Source: Rhizobium sp. NXC14 (lineage in GTDB: Bacteria; Pseudomonadota; Alphaproteobacteria; Rhizobiales; Rhizobiaceae). From it: a stretch of DNA of 64,000 nucleotides. The first letter of the stretch is position 1. Each line of letters begins with the position of its first letter. Location: NCBI RefSeq assembly GCF_002117485.1, contig NZ_CP021032.1, forward strand, positions 186,001 through 250,000, given 5' to 3'. Both the position numbers and the translations under genes were made by a program. Under the pieces are notes generated by a model. It had not been told where the DNA came from and ran no database searches. It was given only the letters and a program-made list of their open reading frames with translations. Of this stretch, positions 17,077 through 25,759 are shown piece by piece.

Positions 17077-17796
17077 ATGGCTTCACTGATTCACGCAACT
17101 GATGATAGTGCAACATTTCAAGAAACCGATGTAATTTCCGGAAATCTGCTTTCCAACGATTCATCCGAGAACGGTCACCTGTTCCTGCGTGCATTTGACG
17201 GCGCTAGCGTTGGCGCCAAGAGCGGCATGAGCCAGATCACCGAAATCCAGGGCGAGTACGGCACGTTCTTCGTCAAGCCGGACGGCAGCTATACTTATGT
17301 TCTGAGCGACGCAGCCAAAATCGGCTTCACCAACGGCGAGCTGCTCCAGGAAAAGGTATCGTACAAGATCTCCGACGGCAGCGGCCATACCGATGTCGGC
17401 CTGTTCACGCTGAACATCCAGGGCGTCACCCAGGTGAAGCCGATTGCTGTCGACGACGTCTACAGCTTCACCGAAGGCAGCCCGATCGGTGGCAACGTCC
17501 TCGATAACGATATCGCCGGCGACAACGGCAAGATGTTCCTGCGTCAGTTCCTGACCAAGCAGGTAGACGCCCACAATGACGCCATTACCGATGTTCAAGG
17601 CACCTACGGCATGTTCCACGTCAAGGCCGACGGCTCCTTCACTTATGATCTGACGGCCGATCTGGATGCAGGCGTGACCTACACGGAAGTTCTGCGCTAC
17701 TACAAGATCTCTGACGGCGAAGGCCATACGGACACTGCCAAGGTGACGCTCAACATCCTCGGCACGGACGCTCATCCCGACGGCGTTGGTGTTTGA
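17077..17796 (+). CDS. rapA: Rap-family secreted adhesin with two cadherin-like (VCBS-type) repeats
   Basis: A 239-residue protein made of two homologous domains, about residues 10-115 and 122-230. Each contains a GxYGxFxVKxDGSxTY strand and a YKISDGxGHTD motif, giving the Ca-binding cadherin-like/VCBS fold. Size and two-repeat layout match the Rhizobium-adhering proteins (RapA1), which are exported without a cleaved signal by the type I system PrsDE and bind the cell pole or exopolysaccharide. There is no N-terminal signal peptide here, consistent with that. A single gene with its own terminator. Ends in a short acidic tail. Confidence 0.78.
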   Translation: MASLIHATDDSATFQETDVISGNLLSNDSSENGHLFLRAFDGASVGAKSGMSQITEIQGEYGTFFVKPDGSYTYVLSDAAKIGFTNGELLQEKVSYKISDGSGHTDVGLFTLNIQGVTQVKPIAVDDVYSFTEGSPIGGNVLDNDIAGDNGKMFLRQFLTKQVDAHNDAITDVQGTYGMFHVKADGSFTYDLTADLDAGVTYTEVLRYYKISDGEGHTDTAKVTLNILGTDAHPDGVGV

Positions 17797-17825
17797 TCCG
17801 CAGCAGTAGATCAGTGAGATAAGAT

Positions 17826-17853
17826 GCCCGCCGCGCAATCGGCGGGCTTTTTT
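17826..17853 (+). terminator. Rho-independent terminator of the adhesin gene
   Basis: GCCCGCCG (17826-17833), loop CGCAAT, CGGCGGGC (17840-17847), then six T. An 8-bp perfect GC stem and T-run 30 bases after the stop codon. Confidence 0.9.
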
Positions 17854-17951
17854 ATATGCGCCGCTCCTCAAAGGTTGGCAAACATAACCCTTTTTAGCTA
17901 GTTCTTATAAAAGATCGGCAGGCGTAGTCTCGATGTTCGGAGGACACGCCC

Positions 17952-18140
17952 TTGACCGAACACATCGAACCCAAGCAAATCGAAACGGACGATCTGACGA
18001 AAGTCTGGTCCGTAACAGAGTTCTGCGCTCGCCATCGGATAGATGTCGAGGAGCAAGCGTTGTTGCTCAAACTCTTCGGACCATTCGCGACAGCCTGCGA
18101 GTTGCTCCATAATGCCAGGCGCGCGCCTCGATACCGATGA
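17952..18140 (+). CDS. Small hypothetical protein
   Basis: A 62-residue frame starting at TTG 17952 or near it, eight bases after a strong GGAGG (17939-17943). The sequence contains VWSVTEFCARHRIDVEEQALLLKLFG, which looks like a helix-turn-helix-like helical pair, and ends in a basic ARRAPRYR. I recognise it as the kind of short conserved protein seen in rhizobia but cannot name a family. The ribosome site is the main support. Confidence 0.5.
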   Translation: MTEHIEPKQIETDDLTKVWSVTEFCARHRIDVEEQALLLKLFGPFATACELLHNARRAPRYR

Positions 18141-18395
18141 GGTCCTCGCTCGCCGACCGGCAATATTTCCCGTTTCCCTAGTTGATCTCGACTTGCCATC
18201 CCGTGGAACCGGCAGAAGCACCACCCGATCGGTGACGTTCGTTGTCGTGCTTCCGAGGGATTGGTGAATTCCCAACCGCCGTCACGGCCGCTGCGAGCTG
18301 GAGCGACCCTCCATGACCTCCAGGATCGGACAATCTCCTGAATTGCTCCTCACTCTCTGCACAAAATCTGCAATCCGGCGCGGCATCTTCCCGCC

Positions 18396-18575
18396 ATGAG
18401 CAAAACCGACATCCCGCCGCGTCTCACATCGCCAACCTTGCCGGACCGCCTGCGCAAGGACGGGTGGTGGCTGACTGAGGGTCCCTCTGCCGAGGGAAGG
18501 TTGGGAAGTACGCTCATCGTGATCGAAAATCGGCGTCTGCGAGAGGAGCACCAATGGACACAGCCGACATCCTGA
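18396..18575 (+). CDS. Possible small protein overlapping the DUF4173 gene start
   Basis: A 59-codon frame from ATG 18396 that ends 22 bases inside the next gene. It reads LPDRLRKDGWWLTEGPSAEG, with no clear ribosome site in front. The overlap could give translational coupling to the membrane protein gene. It may be a spurious frame; I list it because the stretch 18276-18553 has no other candidate. Confidence 0.3.
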   Translation: MSKTDIPPRLTSPTLPDRLRKDGWWLTEGPSAEGRLGSTLIVIENRRLREEHQWTQPTS

Positions 18576-19246
18576 CACAACCGATGCCCATCAGGCGCGG
18601 CAGCGGCAGGGTCGCCGCGCTGCTTGCGCTGGTGGCGCTTGCCGACTTTCTGATCTTTGGCCACGCCCCCGGGATCAACCTTTTTCTCTTTGCTGTTGCG
18701 GTCTGCGTCAGCATTCTGTTCTCGGCCCGCAAGCCTCCATCGCCTCCGACGGCAGCTTTTCTCGTGGGCTTTCTGGTCCTGGCTTCGGCGCCCCTGCTGG
18801 AAGCGCCGTCAGTCACGGGCCTTGCCTTTTGCGTCGGTGGGCTGATGACGGTCGCTCTCGTGAGCGCCGAACTGATGCCTCGTCGGCTAGCAGCCCTGCC
18901 CCCGGTATTTCTTCGGTTCGCTCTCGTCATTCCTTTGCGACTTGTCGAGAGCATCAAGAAATATCTTGCGACGCCGGGCAGACGCCTCTCCCTTGTCAGC
19001 GTTCGGCGGGGCATCGGTCTCTGGATCATGCCTGTCGTTCTCGCAGCGGTCTTCGTGTCTCTCTTTGCGGCTGCGAACCCGCTTATCGAGATTGCGCTGC
19101 GGAGCATCGATTTCGGCGTTCTGCTGCAGTTCCTCGATCCTTGGCGGATCTGCTTCTGGTTGATGACCGCCATTGTGGTTTGGGCGATGCTGCGGCCTCG
19201 ATTGAAGCGGCGTGCTGCGCGGCCGCAGGCCGCAGGACGTTCATGA
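18554..19246 (+). CDS. DUF4173/DUF4153-like membrane protein, N-terminal part
   Basis: A 230-residue protein with about six hydrophobic segments (for example VAALLALVALADFLIFG and LWIMPVVLAAVFVSLFAAANPLIE). The pattern FAAANPLIE...RSID is typical of the first half of DUF4173 membrane proteins, which are usually about 500 residues long. The ATG follows GAGGAG. The frame stops at 19246, overlapping by four bases (ATGA) the start of a frame in a different phase that encodes the second half. Either the protein is naturally split and coupled, or a frameshift separates two parts of one gene. Confidence 0.65.
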   Translation: MDTADILTQPMPIRRGSGRVAALLALVALADFLIFGHAPGINLFLFAVAVCVSILFSARKPPSPPTAAFLVGFLVLASAPLLEAPSVTGLAFCVGGLMTVALVSAELMPRRLAALPPVFLRFALVIPLRLVESIKKYLATPGRRLSLVSVRRGIGLWIMPVVLAAVFVSLFAAANPLIEIALRSIDFGVLLQFLDPWRICFWLMTAIVVWAMLRPRLKRRAARPQAAGRS

Positions 19247-20049
19247 TTGTGCCCGCCAGGAATGCGCCATTCGGCCACGCTTCGCTGCTGCGGTCGCTCG
19301 TCCTGTTCAATGCCGTGTTTGCCGTCCAGACACTCCTCGACCTGGTCTATCTCTGGGGTGGCGCGGATCTGCCCGATCACATGAGTCATGCTGAATATGC
19401 ACATCGCGGCGCCTATCCCCTGATTGCGACAGCGCTTCTCGCTGCCGGCTTTGTCCTCGTTTCCATGCGACGAGGCGGGCCTGGCGATTATAGTCCGCTC
19501 ATCCGCGGCCTTGTCCATGCCTGGATCGCTCAAAACGTCCTTCTCTGCCTGTCGTCGATGCTGCGCCTTGGACTTTACGTCGAAGCCTATTCGCTGACCG
19601 AACTGCGTGTCGCCGCCGGTCTGTGGATGGGGCTCGTCGCCATCGGTCTCATGCTCATCCTTCTCCGCATTCTGCTCAACCGATCCAACCAGTGGCTGAT
19701 CGCGGCTAACCTCGCCTCTCTCGCGACGGTTCTCTACATCAGCGCCTTCATCGATTTCCCGGCATTCATCGCCCGCTTCAATGTCTACCATAGCCAGGAG
19801 ATCAGCCAGGAAGGCCCGCCGCTCGACCTTGCTTATCTCTCCTCGCTCGGCCCCTCCGTCATTCCGACGCTCGATCTTTATCTCAGTATGCTGCCGGAAC
19901 ACCTGATTGACCGGAGGAGCGAAGCGGTGACGGTTCGGTACTACCTCGCCAGGAATTTCGGGATGCGCCGGAGCGACTGGCGGAACTGGACCTTCCGGGC
20001 GGCGCGGCTGCAGAGCTATCTTCTGTCCCCTGCAGCCATTGCAAGATAG
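19243..20049 (+). CDS. DUF4173/DUF4153-like membrane protein, C-terminal part
   Basis: A 268-residue membrane protein beginning at ATG 19243. It starts with LLRSLVLFNAVFAVQTLLDLVYLWGG, continues with HRGAYPLIATALLAAGFVL, typical of the second half of DUF4173, and has about six hydrophobic segments before a soluble C-terminus (NFGMRRSDWRNWTFRAARLQ). The same frame is open upstream for about 400 bases, but that stretch is antisense-like and not membrane sequence. Read with the preceding gene it would give a roughly 500-residue protein of the usual family length. Followed by a two-component pair 46 bases on. Confidence 0.65.
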   Translation: MIVPARNAPFGHASLLRSLVLFNAVFAVQTLLDLVYLWGGADLPDHMSHAEYAHRGAYPLIATALLAAGFVLVSMRRGGPGDYSPLIRGLVHAWIAQNVLLCLSSMLRLGLYVEAYSLTELRVAAGLWMGLVAIGLMLILLRILLNRSNQWLIAANLASLATVLYISAFIDFPAFIARFNVYHSQEISQEGPPLDLAYLSSLGPSVIPTLDLYLSMLPEHLIDRRSEAVTVRYYLARNFGMRRSDWRNWTFRAARLQSYLLSPAAIAR

Positions 20050-20095
20050 AGCAAGAACGATAACAACAGGCACGACAACCAGTACAGGACCGGTG

Positions 20096-20800
20096 ATGAC
20101 GCCCCGCATTCTCGTCGTCGATGACGAGCCTCATATCCGCGATGTGATTTGCTTTGCCCTTGAACGCGCCGACTTGGCATCGATGGCGGCCTGCAACGGC
20201 ACCGAGGCGATGGCGGCCTTCCGCCGCGGCAACATCGATCTGATCATTCTTGACATCGGTATGCCCGGTATGGACGGTCTGGAAGTCTGCCGTCAGATCC
20301 GCACGACCTCAGGATTGCCGATCCTGTTTCTGTCGGCGCGCGACGAAGAGATTGACAGGGTATTGGGGCTCGAAATCGGCGGGGACGACTATGTGACGAA
20401 GCCTTTCAGCCCGCGTGAACTGGTGGCGCGGGTGAAGGCGATCCTGAAGCGCAGCGGCAATGAAGCGGGGTCTGACAGGCGCCACGCCACGCTCGTCGCC
20501 GGCGAGCTCAGCCTGGATCGCGCCGGCAGGACCGTTATGTTCGGCAAGAGCGCTGTTGCGATGACGGCTCTCGAATTCGCCATCCTGGACGCATTGCTGT
20601 CACGGCCCAGTATGGTCTTCAGCCGCGAGCAACTGATGCAGGCGGCCTACGGCGCCGGCACCTATGTCGCCGATCGCACGATCGACAGCCATATCCGCAA
20701 TATCAGGGCCAAATTTGCTGCCGCCGGCGGCTGCGGGGTTATCGCAACGGTTCACGGGATCGGTTTCAAGCTCGGCGGCGACATCGGGAGGAAGGCGTGA
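20096..20800 (+). CDS. OmpR-family response regulator (CreB-like)
   Basis: A 234-residue regulator. The receiver domain occupies residues 1-120 with acidic pocket VVDDEPH, phosphoacceptor Asp53 in LIILDIGMPGMDG, Ser in LFLSARD and Lys in YVTKPFSPREL. The C-terminal winged helix (about 135-230) shows MTALEFAILDALLSRPSMVFSREQLM and VADRTIDSHIRNIRAKF. The start ATG 20096 gives MTPRILVVDD. Its stop overlaps the start of the sensor kinase, so the two are co-translated partners. Targets may include the adjoining membrane protein genes. Confidence 0.9.
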   Translation: MTPRILVVDDEPHIRDVICFALERADLASMAACNGTEAMAAFRRGNIDLIILDIGMPGMDGLEVCRQIRTTSGLPILFLSARDEEIDRVLGLEIGGDDYVTKPFSPRELVARVKAILKRSGNEAGSDRRHATLVAGELSLDRAGRTVMFGKSAVAMTALEFAILDALLSRPSMVFSREQLMQAAYGAGTYVADRTIDSHIRNIRAKFAAAGGCGVIATVHGIGFKLGGDIGRKA

Positions 20801-21846
20801 TGCCGGCGCCGAAGGTCAGGGTGAAATGGCGGCCGCCGCTGGCGCTGATCGTCTACGCGGTGCTTCTCACGGTGATGGCGTTGCCTGCTTTGATTGTCAT
20901 CTGGTTTCGCGCCACGGAGGCGAGCGCGAACCGGATGGAGCCGGTGGAGATCATCGCGCTCGTTGTCGTCCTCGTGCTGACGCTCGCCGTCGCCTATGTG
21001 CTGACGCGCACCATCACCGGCCCCATCGACGCCCTGATCGCCCTGACGGATGAGATCGCCCGCGGCGGCAAGGCAGCAATCCGTCCGCTTGATAGCTATG
21101 GGACGCGGGAGATCGCCGTGTTGTCGCAGAGTTTCCTCGATCTGGCGGGCAAGCTCGTCGACCGTACGGAATATGTCCGCTCCTTTGCCGCCCATGTGTC
21201 CCACGAATTGAAATCGCCGCTGACGGCCATTCGAGGCGCGGCGGAGTTGTTGCGTGATGATGATGTGGAGAGGCCGATGACGAAGGCGCAACGCCTGCAC
21301 TTTCTGGACAATATCGTCGCCGATGCAGTCCGGCTCGACGGGTTGCTGCTGCGGCTGCGGGAACTTGCCCAGGCGGAATCGCCGGTGACCGAGGGCGGAA
21401 GCAGCATCGCGAACGTCATAACCCTATTGCGCAAGCGATTCCCTGCCCTTGATATTTCAGGGACGGGAGATACGGACACATTGATTGCGCTTCCGGAGGA
21501 GGCGGCCATCATCGTCTTTTCCAACCTTGCCGACAACGCCCTGCAACACGGCGCCGCGCTGCTCAAGCTCACGGTGTCGACCGATGCCCGCACAGCTCAC
21601 ATCCTCGTCCGGGACAATGGCAGCGGTATTTCCGCGGCGAACCGCGACCGTATTTTCCAGCCGTTCTTCTCGACTCGCCGTGAAGACGGCGGCACCGGCA
21701 TGGGGCTCGGAATCGTCCACGCCATGCTCAGCTCTCACGGCGGCACGATCCGCCTTCGGCAGACGACGGGCGCCGGCGCCGAATTCGAAATTGCAATACC
21801 CTTGCTAACTAGCGCGGTTGAGGAGCGCGCGTTCGTCAGTTCTTGA
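20800..21846 (+). CDS. Sensor histidine kinase (CreC-like) with almost no periplasmic domain
   Basis: A 348-residue kinase. Two transmembrane helices (about residues 14-36 and 49-69) are separated by only about a dozen residues, then a HAMP-like linker (TRTITGPIDALIALTDEIA), the H-box FAAHVSHELKSPLTAIRG with His135, N-box FSNLADNALQHG, and G-boxes RDNGSGIS and GGTGMGLGIVHAML. Start ATG 20800 overlaps the regulator stop by one base; a GTG at 20797 is an alternative. The lack of an extracytoplasmic domain suggests intramembrane sensing or a partner protein. Its 3' end overlaps the convergent TetR gene by 11 bases. Confidence 0.9.
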   Translation: MPAPKVRVKWRPPLALIVYAVLLTVMALPALIVIWFRATEASANRMEPVEIIALVVVLVLTLAVAYVLTRTITGPIDALIALTDEIARGGKAAIRPLDSYGTREIAVLSQSFLDLAGKLVDRTEYVRSFAAHVSHELKSPLTAIRGAAELLRDDDVERPMTKAQRLHFLDNIVADAVRLDGLLLRLRELAQAESPVTEGGSSIANVITLLRKRFPALDISGTGDTDTLIALPEEAAIIVFSNLADNALQHGAALLKLTVSTDARTAHILVRDNGSGISAANRDRIFQPFFSTRREDGGTGMGLGIVHAMLSSHGGTIRLRQTTGAGAEFEIAIPLLTSAVEERAFVSS

Positions 21847-22474
21847 GATAGCTGACGACGGCATCGGCGATCATTCCGCGATGGCGTTCGATCGTTTCGC
21901 CGTCCGAGAGATTGCGCCGGAAGATTGTGCCGAATGTGTAGCGATTCGAGACGCGAAAGAAGCAGAAGGCGCTGATCATCATATGGATGTCGATCGGGTC
22001 GGCCTTGCGCCGGAAGATGCCCTGGTCGAAGCCGCGCTCCAATATGCCGGCAATGGTTTCGATGACGGAGACGTTGAGGTCGCGGATCGCCTCGGAGCGA
22101 AGCATATGGGCGGCATGATGGATGTTCTCGATGCTGACGAGTCGGACGAAATCGGGATTGGCCTCGTCGTGATCGAAGGTCGTTGAAATCAGTGTCCGCA
22201 GCGCCTCTTCCGGCTCGAGATTGGACAGATGCAGATCGGATTCCAGCGAGCGTATCTTGCGGTAGGACTGCTCGAGCACGGCAAGATAGAGCCCTTCCTT
22301 GCTGCCGAAATAATAATAGATCATCCGCTTCGAGGTGCGCGTCTTCTCGGCGATGGAGTCGACGCGGGCGCCGGCAAGCCCATGGGTAGAGAATTCCTCG
22401 GTTGCAACGAGGAGAATATCTTCCTTCGTCTGCTGTGGATCGTTCTTCCGACCGGTTTCGCCCCGTTCCGTCAT
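21836..22474 (-). CDS. TetR-family regulator of the TRAP/shikimate operon
   Basis: A 212-residue TetR protein. The DNA-binding domain is at about residues 15-60 (KEDILLVATEEFSTHGLAGARVDSIAEKTRTSKRMIYYYFGSKEGLY), followed by a helical ligand domain (SIENIHHAAHMLRSEAIRDLN). It is divergent from the TRAP transporter operon at 22753, and a 16-bp operator-like palindrome overlaps the promoter region between them. The likely ligand is shikimate, quinate or an aromatic intermediate; that is inference from neighbours. Confidence 0.88.
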   Translation of the reverse strand: MTERGETGRKNDPQQTKEDILLVATEEFSTHGLAGARVDSIAEKTRTSKRMIYYYFGSKEGLYLAVLEQSYRKIRSLESDLHLSNLEPEEALRTLISTTFDHDEANPDFVRLVSIENIHHAAHMLRSEAIRDLNVSVIETIAGILERGFDQGIFRRKADPIDIHMMISAFCFFRVSNRYTFGTIFRRNLSDGETIERHRGMIADAVVSYLKN

Positions 22475-22611
22475 GAGCCTGATTACCGCACTTTCTAATC
22501 TATTGGTTTGTTTCTCGAATTCCGGCTTTCGGCTTCACTCGAAGCAAGTGTCTTCTGTACCCGTCTCCGCCAGTCTTATTCACGTTGCAGGCATGTTTCA
22601 ATAGATGCCGC

Positions 22612-22633
22612 TTGACATACGAACTAGTTAGTA
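22612..22633 (+). promoter_or_regulatory. Promoter -35 element overlapping a TetR-type palindromic operator
   Basis: TTGACA (22612-22617) is an exact -35 hexamer. It runs straight into TACGAACTAGTTAGTA (22618-22633), a palindrome of form TACnAACTAGTTnGTA with a single mismatched pair. A TetR protein bound here would cover the spacer and block the TRAP operon. The -10 element is not obvious; ATTTTG at 17-base spacing is weak. Confidence 0.6.
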
Positions 22634-22752
22634 CATTTTGGAGAAGCGAACAGTGGAGGAATTGATCGCGACGCTAATATTTGGTCACGACGTGCATTCG
22701 CGGGTCTGACGACGGTCGGCCGGCAAGGGCAAGCTACGCTTGGGAGGAGCGA

Positions 22753-23316
22753 ATGACCCGTATCATCGAATTTTATTTCTTCGCGCTGAAGGTGACGATC
22801 GCGCTGCTGCTGGCAGGTATGGTCCTGCTGGTTTTCGGCAATGTCGTACTTCGTTACGCTTTCAACCAGGGCATCACCTCTTCGGAAGAACTGTCGCGCA
22901 TTTTTTTCATATGGCTGACTTTCCTCGGCGCCGTCGTGGCGATGCGCGAGCATGCCCATCTCGGCGTCGACTCCCTCATCATCCGCCTCCCGAAACCGCT
23001 CGCGAAGCTTGCAGTGCTCCTCGGCTATGGAATGATGCTGGTCGCCACCTGGCTGATGATCAGCGGCAGCTGGGCCCAGACGCTGATCAACCTTCACGTC
23101 TCGGCCCCGGCGACCGGCATTTCGATGGGCGTTTTCTACGGCGCGGGGCTCGCCTTCGGCGTGCCGGCCTTTTTCATCCTTCTCTGGGACGCTTTTGCCA
23201 TCGTGACCGACCGCATCGACGTGACGACCGCCGGGCTTGTGCGCGACAGCGAGGAACAGGCGGCACTTGAAGATCCCGCGCAGACGGCCTTCCCCGTTCT
23301 CAAGCCGAAGCACTGA
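22753..23316 (+). CDS. TRAP transporter small permease (DctQ)
   Basis: A 187-residue protein with four hydrophobic segments, the DctQ topology. The pattern VFGNVVLRYAFNQGITSSEELSRIFFIWLTFLGAVVAMREHAHLGVD is diagnostic. The start ATG 22753 follows GGAGGAGCGA. It is the first gene of the operon and forms the membrane complex with the large subunit 10 bases downstream. TRAP systems import organic acids using the sodium or proton gradient. Confidence 0.93.
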   Translation: MTRIIEFYFFALKVTIALLLAGMVLLVFGNVVLRYAFNQGITSSEELSRIFFIWLTFLGAVVAMREHAHLGVDSLIIRLPKPLAKLAVLLGYGMMLVATWLMISGSWAQTLINLHVSAPATGISMGVFYGAGLAFGVPAFFILLWDAFAIVTDRIDVTTAGLVRDSEEQAALEDPAQTAFPVLKPKH

Positions 23317-23326
23317 GGAGCGCGTC

Positions 23327-24607
23327 ATGACTGTCACGATCTTCCTCGGCGCCCTTCTCGGTCCGATGGCGCTCGGCGTTCCGATCGCCTTTGCCCTCAT
23401 CATCACAGGTGTGGCGCTGATGATGTATCTCGGCATGTTCGATGCGCAGATCGTCGCGCAGAACGTGCTGAACGGCGCCGACAGCTTTCCGCTGATGGCC
23501 GTGCCCTTTTTCCTTCTCGCCGGCGAGGTGATGAATACCGGCGGCCTTTCACGCCGCATCGTCAATCTCGCCATGGCGCTGGTCGGCCATATCAGGGGCG
23601 GCCTCGGCTTCGTCGCCATCTTCGCGGCCTGTGTGCTGTCGAGCCTTTCCGGATCGGCCGTCGCCGATGCGGCCGCGCTTGGCGCCCTGCTCTTCCCAAT
23701 GATGCTGAAATCGGGCCATGATCCTGCTCGCGCCGGCGGCCTGCTTGCTTCCGCCTCGATCATCGGTCCGATCATCCCGCCCTCGATCGGCTTCATCCTT
23801 TATGGCGTCATCGGCGGAGTCTCGATCACCAAGCTGTTCCTGGCCGGCATTTTCCCGGGCCTGATGATCGGAGCGGCCCTCTGCGTTACCTGGATGATCG
23901 TGGCGCGCAAGGAGCAGTTCGCCCTGCCGCCGAAGCAAAGCGGCGCGGTGCGGATGAAGGCATTCGCTGAGAGCATCTGGGCGCTGATGCTGCCCGTCAT
24001 CATCATCGTCGGCCTGAAGTTCGGCGTGTTCACGCCGACTGAAGCTGGCGTCGTCGCGGCGGTCTATTCGCTCTTCGTATCGATGGTCGTCTATCGGGAA
24101 CTGCCGCCGTCGCGGCTGTTCGAGGTCTTCGTCGCGGCTGCGAAAATAACCTCGGTGGTGATGTTCCTGGTTGCCTGCGCTGCCGTTTCGGCCTGGCTGA
24201 TCACCGTCGCCGACGTACCCGGCGAACTCGCGTCGCTCGTCGAACCGCTGATGGACAATCAGACACTGCTGCTGCTTGCCATCATGGTGCTGATCGTCGT
24301 CGTCGGTACCGCCATGGACATGACGCCGACGATCCTGGTCATGACGCCGGTGCTGATGCCCATCATCAAGCAGGCTGGAATCGATCCTGTCTATTTCGGC
24401 GTGCTGTTCATCATCAATAATTCGATCGGGTTGATAACGCCGCCAGTCGGCACGGTTCTCAACGTCATCTGCGGCGTGTCGAAGCTTTCGATGGAGGATC
24501 TGATGAAGGGTGTCATCCCCTTCATGATCGCCGAACTGCTCGTTCTTTTTCTGCTCGTCCTTTTCCCCGCCCTGGTGACCGCCCCGGTCGCTTGGTTCGG
24601 GCACTGA
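23327..24607 (+). CDS. TRAP transporter large permease (DctM)
   Basis: A 426-residue, about 12-helix membrane protein. It starts MTVTIFLGALLGPMALGVPIAFAL and has the DctM signatures PLMAVPFFLLAGEVMNTGGLS and NNSIGLITPPVGTVLNVICGV. The start ATG 23327 follows GAGGAG. It is the transport channel of the TRAP system with DctQ (22753) and binding protein (24679). Length is normal for DctM. Confidence 0.94.
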   Translation: MTVTIFLGALLGPMALGVPIAFALIITGVALMMYLGMFDAQIVAQNVLNGADSFPLMAVPFFLLAGEVMNTGGLSRRIVNLAMALVGHIRGGLGFVAIFAACVLSSLSGSAVADAAALGALLFPMMLKSGHDPARAGGLLASASIIGPIIPPSIGFILYGVIGGVSITKLFLAGIFPGLMIGAALCVTWMIVARKEQFALPPKQSGAVRMKAFAESIWALMLPVIIIVGLKFGVFTPTEAGVVAAVYSLFVSMVVYRELPPSRLFEVFVAAAKITSVVMFLVACAAVSAWLITVADVPGELASLVEPLMDNQTLLLLAIMVLIVVVGTAMDMTPTILVMTPVLMPIIKQAGIDPVYFGVLFIINNSIGLITPPVGTVLNVICGVSKLSMEDLMKGVIPFMIAELLVLFLLVLFPALVTAPVAWFGH

Positions 24608-24678
24608 TTTCGCCGCTGACGGCGATGGAATTTCAACGCGGCCGGAGGGAGATGCCGGCTCTATCCTGGGAGGAAAAC

Positions 24679-25695
24679 ATGCTGAACAGATTGACGAAAC
24701 TGGCGCTGGGACTGGCTCTGCCGATTGCGCTTCTGGCAAGCGGCCCTGCCGTGGCAGAAATCCGCGAGCACAGCCTCAAATTCGCCGCCGCCAACAATAA
24801 GGGCCATCCCCAGGTCATGGGCATGGAGAAGTTCGCCGAGCTGGTGAAGGAAAAGAGCGACGGTAAGATCGAGGTCAAGCTGTTTCCGGGCGGCGTGCTC
24901 GGCGGCGACGTCCAGACGGTGTCGGCGCTGCAGGGCGGCGTCATCGAGATGACGGTGCTCAACGCCGGAATTCTCGCCAGCAACGTCAAGCAGTTCGGCG
25001 CTGTCGACCTGCCGTTCCTCTTCAACAGCGGCGAAGAGGCCGACAAGGTGATGGACGGCGCGTTCGGCACCGAGCTGATGAAGCTCCTGCCCGATACCGG
25101 CCTCGTCGGTCTCGGCTATTGGGAGCTCGGTTTCCGCAACCTCACCAACAACCGTCATCCCGTCACCAAGCTCGAGGATATCAAGGGTCTGAAGATCCGC
25201 ACGATCCAGTCGCCGATTCCGATCGAACTCTTCAACAGCCTCGGGGCCAATGCCGTGCCGCTGCCCTATACGGAGCTCTATACCGCGCTTGAAACCGGCA
25301 CCGTCGACGGTCAGGAAAATCCGGCCGCCAACATCATCAACGCCAAGTTCTTCGAAGTGCAGAAGTACATGACGATCACCCGTCATCAGTACAATCCGCA
25401 GATCGTGCTCATCAGCAAGAAGTTCTGGGACAGCCTGAACGATGAGGAAAAGGCGGTCTTCCAGTCGGCCGCGACGGAAGCCCGCGACTATCAGCGCAAG
25501 GTGTCCAGGGAAAAGGATGCCAACGCGATCGCGGAAATCAAGAAGACCGGCATGGAAGTCACCGAACTCAGTCCGGAAGAGACGCAGAAGCTGCGCGACG
25601 CCGTCAAGCCGCTGATCGACAAATTCACAGCGGAGATTGGCGTGGACACCGTCACACAGCTCTTCAAGGAGCTCGACGCGGTTCGCGGCAAGTAA
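24679..25695 (+). CDS. TRAP transporter periplasmic binding protein (DctP)
   Basis: A 338-residue DctP-family protein. The signal peptide covers about residues 1-26 (LALGLALPIALLASGPAVA). The ligand-carboxylate arginine region KGLKIRTIQSPIPIELFNSLGANAVPLPYTELYTALETGTVDGQENP is clearly present. The ligand is probably shikimate or quinate or a related hydroxy-acid, because shikimate dehydrogenase and dehydroshikimate dehydratase genes follow directly. The start ATG comes after GGGAGGAAAAC. A hairpin follows the stop. Confidence 0.93.
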   Translation: MLNRLTKLALGLALPIALLASGPAVAEIREHSLKFAAANNKGHPQVMGMEKFAELVKEKSDGKIEVKLFPGGVLGGDVQTVSALQGGVIEMTVLNAGILASNVKQFGAVDLPFLFNSGEEADKVMDGAFGTELMKLLPDTGLVGLGYWELGFRNLTNNRHPVTKLEDIKGLKIRTIQSPIPIELFNSLGANAVPLPYTELYTALETGTVDGQENPAANIINAKFFEVQKYMTITRHQYNPQIVLISKKFWDSLNDEEKAVFQSAATEARDYQRKVSREKDANAIAEIKKTGMEVTELSPEETQKLRDAVKPLIDKFTAEIGVDTVTQLFKELDAVRGK

Positions 25696-25704
25696 ACGGA
25701 TCAG

Positions 25705-25730
25705 GGCCCGCAGCGAATCTGCGGGCCTTT
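25705..25730 (+). terminator. Hairpin after the TRAP binding-protein gene
   Basis: GGCCCGCAG (25705-25713), loop CGAAT, CTGCGGGCC (25719-25727), then TTT. A perfect 9-bp stem with only three T. It probably terminates partially or protects the upstream message, since aroE-type and dehydratase genes follow in the same direction. Confidence 0.65.
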
Positions 25731-25759
25731 GCCATCACGAGAGAAACGGGAACTGGCGT

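Noticed and set aside
18514..20109. 531-codon minus-strand frame
   Set aside because: Antisense to the DUF4173-like membrane protein genes, with low-complexity composition and no motif.
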